DNA of 64,000 nt from Candidatus Alistipes avicola (GTDB taxonomy: Bacteria; Bacteroidota; Bacteroidia; Bacteroidales; Rikenellaceae): NCBI GenBank assembly GCA_019118565.1, contig DWYR01000016.1, forward strand, positions 1 through 64,000, written 5' to 3'. The notes under the pieces are model-generated. The model was not told the DNA's origin. It did not search any database and was given only the letters and a program-made list of their open reading frames with translations. The position numbers and the translations under genes were made by a program. How positions within the stretch are numbered: position 1 is the stretch's first letter; every line of letters starts with the position of its first letter. Shown here piece by piece: positions 57,715 through 64,000 of this stretch.

Positions 57715-58205
57715 TGTATTTTTATCCGTGTTGTTTTTCGATCTCGGGATAATCTCGATCTCTTGTACGGTAGGCGTGAGTTTTGCGGACAATGAGATGC
57801 ACGACACGACCGAAATCCTACAGTGTATTTGAGGGCTGCTTTTTGACAAAAGTAGTCGAAATATTTATTTCAGGGCTTCTCTCCTTTCTTTTTTCTTAAA
57901 AATTCCGACTTTTCTTTCTTTATGAAAAAGGTAAACATCGTTTGTTAAAGGGAGAGTTTGTAATTAAAAAAACGAAAATAAAAAAGGTTTGTTTGTTCGT
58001 ATGACCCTCTTCAAAAGATTTTGTTTTGTAAAATAATCGATGTTTGGTCATTTGTTTTTGACGAAAATAATTTTATTAAAAAAATCAGTAAAAAATTTTG
58101 TTTTGTTGCTGAGAAAACATTAATTTTATCCTATATGAAGAATCTCTTAATGGAAAAATAAGTGTAGTTTCTTTTTTAATGGAAGTATTAACCAAAATTA
58201 AATGT

Positions 58206-60086
58206 ATGAGAAAAATCTATTTTTTTATTGCATGTTTGACTTTGTCGACCTTGTTCTGTTCCTGTAACAATGACGATAATACACAGACGAAAGCCCAACT
58301 GGAGATAACCCCCTCGAGCGACATTGTATTTGAAGCTGCCGGAGGTAAAAAGACGATTGCCGTTTTGACGGATCAAGCGGCTTGGACCGTAAAGTCGAAT
58401 CAGGATTGGTGCGAGGTGACAAAGAATGGCAGCGATACGTTTATAGTAAGTGCCGCAGAGAATGAAACGACGAATCCTATGCCGCAGGCGACCGTGACCG
58501 TAATGGCCGGTGAAGGCGAGTATGCATCGACGGTTCAGTTCAAGGTGGACCAGAAGGGAGCCGAAGAGCCTCCCGTTTCCGATGTGACGTTTGAGATCAA
58601 GTTGAGCGAGCCGACGGCTTCCGGTGTGGATGTTACGGTGACCCCCTCGAGCAACGAGGCCGTATACTATTACGATGTCTTGTCGGTGGAGGTGCTTAAA
58701 GAGGCGCATTCGGGCGATCTGGCCGTTTACATGACCAACATGATGAAGGAGGCGGTCAGCAGCTTCGGCTCGGTTGAGGAGGCGATGAAAAAACTTTGCA
58801 CGAAGGGCGAAAGTTCTCATTCGTTCTCCCGCCTGAACTCCGATACGGACTATGTGGCCTTTGCGGCCGGCCTGAACGCGCAGGGTGTCGTGAATACCGA
58901 GATCAAGTCGGTGTCGTTCCGCACGGCGGCCCTCGCTCAGGGACTCTCTTTCAAGATTGAATTCAGCAACTATGCATACGATGGCGTGGATTACAAGATT
59001 ACGCCGTCCGATATGGAGGCCCGCTACTATTCGGCAATCCGTCCGGCTTTCGCTTATCGGAATATGAGTGACGAGGAGATTCTGAATACGGTTGCCGCGG
59101 AGGATGGTTTCATGATCGATTTCTATGCGACGACGGGCGTTTCGGAGTACACGAACGAGCATGTCTGGGCTACGGATACGGAGTATCTGGTAGTGGTCTT
59201 CGGATGGGAGAACTATGCCCCCTCGACGGGTCTTTTCAAGTTCCCGTTCCGTACGAGCAAACCGACGATCGATCCGGCCGACTGTCAGTTTACGGTGACC
59301 CCTTCGGATATTACCTCGCGGAGCCTGAAGATCAAGATTACCCCCTCGGACAATACGGTCATGTATATGTACGACCTGATTGCCGATGAGGATTATCAGC
59401 CGTACAAGACGGATATGGAGAGCTACGTGCGTGAATACGTACAGCAGGGCATCGCCATGCTCGACAACAACCGTGTCCGCGGTGAGGCGGGATACTCCTA
59501 CCAGAAGATGCTCGAGCCGGGTACGACCTATTACGTGTGGACGGCTTGTATCGGTGAGACGGGCGAACTGGAGTCCAAGGTGCACCTTTCCGATCCGATC
59601 CAGACCCTGCCTAACCAGTTGAGCAAAGCGACCGTTACGGCAACGGTGAACAAATATTTCAACGGTGATGACCTTTATGCGAAAGATCCCGTGAAGTATG
59701 CCTCGTATCAAGGCAAGGCGTATGTCTCCGTAACCTTCGAGGCTACCGATGCGGCTACCTGGTATGGAATGCTGGTAGAGGAGAATCCCAGGGATCCGAC
59801 CAGTGCCATCTCGGATGCCGAGATCATTGAGGGGCTGGTTAACGGAAACGGCACCTTCTGTCCGACCGGAAAACTCTATCTCTGCAACTGGGATGTGGAG
59901 AATACCATCCTGGCAGTAGGAGTCGGAACGGATGACAATACGGGTGCCCTGCTACGTCAGACGCATGTCTTCACCAAGGATGGTGCTGCTCCGGTTTCGG
60001 AGTTCGTCGATCCTTCGATGTCGAGCCTTCGTGCACAGGCATTCGTAAGTGCCAAATATGTAGCTTCGGTTAAAAATTATAAATAA
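58206..60086 (+). CDS. BACON-domain lipoprotein with four degenerate Fn3-like repeats
   Basis: Lipobox 'LFCSCNND'; BACON 'AWTVKSNQDWCEVTKNGSDTFIVSAAENETTNPMPQATVTVMAG'; repeated 'V.VTPSSNEAVYYYDV', 'YKITPSDMEARYYSAI', 'IKITPSDNTVMYMYDL', 'VTFEATDAATWYGMLV'. Confidence 0.85.
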   Translation: MRKIYFFIACLTLSTLFCSCNNDDNTQTKAQLEITPSSDIVFEAAGGKKTIAVLTDQAAWTVKSNQDWCEVTKNGSDTFIVSAAENETTNPMPQATVTVMAGEGEYASTVQFKVDQKGAEEPPVSDVTFEIKLSEPTASGVDVTVTPSSNEAVYYYDVLSVEVLKEAHSGDLAVYMTNMMKEAVSSFGSVEEAMKKLCTKGESSHSFSRLNSDTDYVAFAAGLNAQGVVNTEIKSVSFRTAALAQGLSFKIEFSNYAYDGVDYKITPSDMEARYYSAIRPAFAYRNMSDEEILNTVAAEDGFMIDFYATTGVSEYTNEHVWATDTEYLVVVFGWENYAPSTGLFKFPFRTSKPTIDPADCQFTVTPSDITSRSLKIKITPSDNTVMYMYDLIADEDYQPYKTDMESYVREYVQQGIAMLDNNRVRGEAGYSYQKMLEPGTTYYVWTACIGETGELESKVHLSDPIQTLPNQLSKATVTATVNKYFNGDDLYAKDPVKYASYQGKAYVSVTFEATDAATWYGMLVEENPRDPTSAISDAEIIEGLVNGNGTFCPTGKLYLCNWDVENTILAVGVGTDDNTGALLRQTHVFTKDGAAPVSEFVDPSMSSLRAQAFVSAKYVASVKNYK

Positions 60087-60178
60087 AAAAGGTGGAAGGT
60101 GCAATTGAAGTGGTTTTTGCACCCTCCTGAATTAGGTAGAAAGTTAGAAAGGGAGTATCTGTAGCATACAGGTACTGG

Positions 60179-60217
60179 GATTCACCCTTGCCGTGAGGCC
60201 GGGGTGAATTTTTTTTG
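60179..60217 (+). terminator. Terminator-like hairpin
   Basis: GATTCACCC-ttgccgtgaggcc-GGGGTGAATTTTTTTT. Confidence 0.6.
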
Positions 60218-60242
60218 CATGGGATGGATTTCCCGGCTGGAT

Positions 60243-61856
60243 TTAGAATGGGGCCGGACTTTCGATGCGCAGCACTTCTCCGGTGATGGGGTGACGGAAT
60301 TCGATGCGCTCGGCATGGAGGAAAAGCCTTCGATCGGGTGTGCCATAGAGCCTGTCTCCCAGGATGGGAGTGTTGAGGCCGTCGGGGTGGGCTGCATGTA
60401 CGCGCAGTTGGTGGGTGCGCCCGGTCAACGGGTAAAATGCGATCCGAGTCTTGCCTGCTTCGATTTGCAGGACACGGTATTCGGTAATGGCCGGTTTCCC
60501 GTGAATGGGATCGACCGCTTGTCGCGGTCGATCGTAAGGATCCGGACGCAGGGGAAGATCGATTCGACTGCTATGGGTGTGGACGATGCCCTCCAGAAGG
60601 GCAATGTAGTGCTTCTGGACGGTCCGATGCCTGAACTGGGCTTGTAGATTTTGATGGATCGTTTTATTTCTTGCCAATAACAGCACCCCGGAGGTGTCCA
60701 TGTCGAGACGGTGGACAATGATGGGGCCGGACAGCTCCGGCCAACGGTTGCGGGCCCACTGCTCGACCGAGGGGGCATCCGATTTGCCGGGGACGGAGAG
60801 CATGCCGGCCGGTTTGTCGACGGCGATCAGCCAGCGGTCTTCGAACAGGATTGTCGGTTCCAGCCCCCGATCTTCGAGAGGAGGCAGTCGCTGCAGGTCG
60901 AGTCCCCGAAGCATGTGGCTTAGAATCGGAAGGCATTTGCCCCGGCAGGCCGGGTAGAAGTCTCCGTGGCGACGGATCTCTCCTTTTGGGGAGGCTCCCC
61001 ACCAGAACTCGGCTATGGCGAGAGGCTTAAGTCCTTGTTCGAAGGCATATTGCAACAGTTTCGGAGCGGCGCACTCACCGGCTCCGGCCGGGGGAACTCC
61101 TTGAGGGGTATGAGCGAAGATGTCACACAGGTCTTTGATTTCTCCTGAGGCATTCCGCATTCGGAACTGTCGGAAAATCTGCATCTGCAAGGAGGATGAC
61201 CGCTGTTTGCGTTCCTGTTGCAGTCGTTCGATCTCTTCGAGACAAGATTTTTCCTGTTCCTGTAAGGCGGCGATGCGATGCACCCAATGACGTTTGAGCC
61301 GGTGGAAGGTGGCTCGCTGGAACTGGCTCTCCCGGATCAACTCTTCTTGTGCATGACACTCTGTCGTTTCGGAGCGTCGTTTATCGCGGTTGAGTTTGGC
61401 AGCCAGCATTCGCTGTTTTTCAGCCGAGAGGATTGTCTCTGAGAGTGCTTTGGTGCGGTTGATGACTTGCTGAAGTCGGAGAAGCCGTGGTGCCTGTTCG
61501 AGTGTCTCGATGCGATGGTTGATGCGTGAGATCACCTGCTCGTCCTGTCGAAAAAAGTCGTCGGGAGCCAACATGTCGTAAACCGGAGGTACGAAGTAGT
61601 CGTGTCGATTCATTCCGGCCAGATTCCCGGAGAAGGCGGCCAGAAATCCCAGTTCGTCGGATGGATCGCTGACGACCAGTACACCGAACATTTTTCCATG
61701 GGATAGTTCGGCGTGCCAGTCCGTGCGTTGCGCCAGATAGGTCTGAACCTGTTGTGCGGCCAATTGGCAGAGCGGATGCGGCTCGTACCGGAACGGGTCG
61801 TTGAGCCGTTCCGGTCGCGCTATCTGCGCAATGTCGTCCTGGAAGCGGTGCAGCAT
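60243..61856 (-). CDS. RluA-family pseudouridine synthase with long N-terminal extension
   Basis: 'LIAVDKPAGMLSVPG', 'PIIVHRLDMDTSGVLLLARN', 'TEYRVLQIEAGKTRIAFYPLTGRTHQLRVHAAHPDGLNTPILGDRLYG'. Confidence 0.93.
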   Translation of the reverse strand: MLHRFQDDIAQIARPERLNDPFRYEPHPLCQLAAQQVQTYLAQRTDWHAELSHGKMFGVLVVSDPSDELGFLAAFSGNLAGMNRHDYFVPPVYDMLAPDDFFRQDEQVISRINHRIETLEQAPRLLRLQQVINRTKALSETILSAEKQRMLAAKLNRDKRRSETTECHAQEELIRESQFQRATFHRLKRHWVHRIAALQEQEKSCLEEIERLQQERKQRSSSLQMQIFRQFRMRNASGEIKDLCDIFAHTPQGVPPAGAGECAAPKLLQYAFEQGLKPLAIAEFWWGASPKGEIRRHGDFYPACRGKCLPILSHMLRGLDLQRLPPLEDRGLEPTILFEDRWLIAVDKPAGMLSVPGKSDAPSVEQWARNRWPELSGPIIVHRLDMDTSGVLLLARNKTIHQNLQAQFRHRTVQKHYIALLEGIVHTHSSRIDLPLRPDPYDRPRQAVDPIHGKPAITEYRVLQIEAGKTRIAFYPLTGRTHQLRVHAAHPDGLNTPILGDRLYGTPDRRLFLHAERIEFRHPITGEVLRIESPAPF

Positions 61857-61877
61857 GGGAGATGCGGTCGTCCGAAG

Positions 61878-62993
61878 TTACATGGGTTTCGGTCCTCGCA
61901 ACAGGCTCCATCCCTGGGTGAGGAACAGGCGGAGCTGGCTTTCACGATAAACGATCCCGTGTTTCCAACGGTAGGTCCACCAGCGTCGGAGTTTGAACCA
62001 TAATACCTGGAGCATATTCCCTTTGGGTGGCCTCTTCGGGAATCGGGGATGCAGAATGTCTTGCAGCACGCGTTCTTCGAGGGCGTGATCTCGCGGGAAC
62101 GTGGGAAAGAGCGCAGGATCGATACCGAGGCAGTCGGTTGCAAAGGCGTTCATGCAGTGCAGGAACCGGTGCATATTCTCCTCCTCAGCGATGCGCTCCA
62201 GGGTTGTCCAGTCGATCTGACGATGGTATCTGCGTACGAACATCGCCCAGTCGATCAGGTAACGAACGCCGATGCCGATGGCCGCGAAGTGAGCTGCTGC
62301 ATGGCGGAGCAGAAAGATCGCGTCGAAATTGGCCGGTGGCAGATAAACCGTGGCTTCGCCGACTTGAGCCGTCTCCTCCGGCAGCTTCTGGACCATAGCC
62401 TGTAGCTGCGCCTCGATCTTGCGGTTCGAATGGTGGGTCTGGATGTTCAGAAAGTGGATATGGTTCTCGATCAGAATACCCTCTAAATAAAAGGTTGTGT
62501 GGTTGTTGTGCTCTTCGTCGATCTCCACGGAATATCGTTGCTGTACCAGCCGGTCGGCTTCCCGCTGCCGCCCGAATAGCCAGATGTCTATGTCGGCACA
62601 GGTGCGGTGCTCCGGGACGGGGTAGGTCAGGCTGAGCCCGTATCCCTTCAGGATCATCAGGTCGATCCCCTGCGTGGCATAGAGCAGGGCCAGCCGTTCG
62701 ATCAGCTCCTTCTGTTTGGCGTAATGTTCTTCAGCCTGGAGTACGTTGCCGGCCCACTGGATGCGCAGGGTACGGGACGGCCCCTTCTCCGCAGGGAGGA
62801 CCCCCTCGTCGAGCAGACGTTTCAGCCCGTCGTAGGCAATGGCCGATACACCTTGTTTCAAGGCCATTCGATAGAGCGCCTCCCAGTCGATCTCCGTTTG
62901 CGGGAGTGTTGCGGCCTCTCTCAGGTCGTGATCGTCGGCAGTATTCAGCCCCAGACGGAGCAGCAGGAAAAAGAGTTTGTTCGAACGAGTCAT
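61878..62993 (-). CDS. Nucleotidyltransferase family protein (polysaccharide-associated type)
   Basis: 'IDLMILKGYGLSLTYPVPEHRTCADIDIWLFG' with conserved D-x-D. Confidence 0.85.
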   Translation of the reverse strand: MTRSNKLFFLLLRLGLNTADDHDLREAATLPQTEIDWEALYRMALKQGVSAIAYDGLKRLLDEGVLPAEKGPSRTLRIQWAGNVLQAEEHYAKQKELIERLALLYATQGIDLMILKGYGLSLTYPVPEHRTCADIDIWLFGRQREADRLVQQRYSVEIDEEHNNHTTFYLEGILIENHIHFLNIQTHHSNRKIEAQLQAMVQKLPEETAQVGEATVYLPPANFDAIFLLRHAAAHFAAIGIGVRYLIDWAMFVRRYHRQIDWTTLERIAEEENMHRFLHCMNAFATDCLGIDPALFPTFPRDHALEERVLQDILHPRFPKRPPKGNMLQVLWFKLRRWWTYRWKHGIVYRESQLRLFLTQGWSLLRGPKPM

Positions 62994-63062
62994 GGTCGAG
63001 TCGGTTAATTATCCGGTAAAATTAAGGGAAAAACGGGAAATATTTCAATCGGGGGCGCGATT

Positions 63063-64000
63063 TTATCCACATCTCCTGTTAAGCCGGTTGCGGATAACCA
63101 GGAAGAGAATCGCCAGCCGGAAACAGGGGGTGATGACAGCGGCCAGACCTGCTCCCGAAAGGCCGTAATAGCGGATGAGCAGATAGCACCCGATCAGGTT
63201 GACAACCAATTCGATCCCGTTGATGAAGGGCTGGATGCGGAAGACCCGCATGGCCGTAAGTGAGTAACCCAGGGCGTTGGCCATGTTGGCGAAGATGCCG
63301 CCCAGCATGATCAGCGAAAAGAGGCGTGAGTAGGCGGCGATTGCGGGGCTGAACGCGAGTCGGAGGAACCACTCCCCCCATACGAGCGTAAAGAGAAACA
63401 GCGCGAGCCCCACCAGGGCGTTTCCCCCGACGAAGAGTTGGCTGAGCCGTATGAAACGGATCCGTTCTCCGTCAGCATAATAGCGGCTCAGACGGGGGGA
63501 GAAGGATTGTCCGACGGCATTGCTGACGAAATTTCCTACAACGAGACAGTAGGCGATGGCCGAATAGATACCCTGTTGCTCGGTTCCCAGTAGCAGTTCA
63601 GAAAAGTATTTCGGGATGTTCCCGTTCAGGGAGATGATCAGCATGACGAAGCCCAGCGGGAGAGATTTTACGAAGAGAGATTTGTAGTTCAAACCTCGCA
63701 GCGAGATGAATCGCTTGCGTCCGAAGAGCCGGTAGCAGTTGAGGTAGTCGTTGAAGAAGAGTACGACCAGGTTCAGTGCAACGGCCAGGGCGAGTCCCAC
63801 GGCCAGCGAATCGAAACAGTAGACTCCGACCGGAATGGCAATCGTTGCGGCAACTCCTTTCAGAGAGAGCGACAGGGCCAGAAACTCCATCCGTTCGAGT
63901 TTTTGTTGCTGACCGTTGAAGATCTCGGCCATTCCTTCGACCCCTTTCAAGGCCGCTACTGCGGTCAGGATCCCCATATCGACCCGCCCGATCAGTCCGA
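63063..64000 (-). CDS. Polysaccharide flippase/Wzx-like MATE-fold protein (partial; continues past right edge)
   Basis: Multi-TM; 'AIAYCLVVGNFVSNAVGQSFSPRLSRYYADGE'; frame stays open beyond the ORF-track ATG (GLIGRVDMGIL...). Confidence 0.82.
   Translation of the reverse strand, partial: GLIGRVDMGILTAVAALKGVEGMAEIFNGQQQKLERMEFLALSLSLKGVAATIAIPVGVYCFDSLAVGLALAVALNLVVLFFNDYLNCYRLFGRKRFISLRGLNYKSLFVKSLPLGFVMLIISLNGNIPKYFSELLLGTEQQGIYSAIAYCLVVGNFVSNAVGQSFSPRLSRYYADGERIRFIRLSQLFVGGNALVGLALFLFTLVWGEWFLRLAFSPAIAAYSRLFSLIMLGGIFANMANALGYSLTAMRVFRIQPFINGIELVVNLIGCYLLIRYYGLSGAGLAAVITPCFRLAILFLVIRNRLNRRCG

Noticed and set aside
58188-59711. 507-aa minus-strand ORF opposite BACON lipoprotein
   Set aside because: His/Arg-rich antisense shadow without domain features.

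Overview
The window looks like chromosomal DNA from a Bacteroidota (Alistipes/Bacteroidales-like). This is inferred from TAnnTTTG -7 promoter elements, a SusC/SusD pair, BACON and fimbrillin-like lipoproteins, a LptD-like OstA protein and a MurF-alanine racemase fusion. From left to right it contains: (i) the right edge of an apparent integrative element, with the first codons of a tyrosine recombinase reading off the left edge and a tRNA-3'-end-like att remnant followed by a terminator; (ii) an ECF sigma factor with a multi-TM partner; (iii) a single-orientation surface-polysaccharide locus (about 2.4-14.2 kb) with a WecA/MraY-like initiator, a nonulosonic-acid-type module (SpsF-like, NeuB-like, KdsC-like phosphatase), acetyltransferases, an asparagine-synthetase homologue without the N-terminal Cys, Wzx-like, Wzy-like and two glycosyltransferase-like proteins; (iv) a YczE-like/cytidylate-kinase-like fusion divergent from an AraC regulator; (v) housekeeping operons (manC, kdsC-like, comEC, lptD, amidase, mlaD-like, mutS2, murF-alr, rsmI-like, grpE-dnaJ, mutL, rhomboid); (vi) a SusCD pair; (vii) secreted or surface proteins; (viii) the start of another flippase/nucleotidyltransferase region at the right edge. 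The most unusual direct observations are two genes split by a single in-frame stop codon. One is a fimbrillin-like multidomain lipoprotein separated by one TGA from a Gly/Pro linker, an Fn3-like domain and a NUC1-type nuclease. The other is a serine-acetyltransferase-like gene in the polysaccharide operon whose TAATG-coupled start is followed 12 codons later by TAG. A 55-aa ORF missing from the ORF track precedes the lipoprotein gene. No CRISPR array, rRNA or intact tRNA was found. All family names come from reading motifs in the translations, without database searches.
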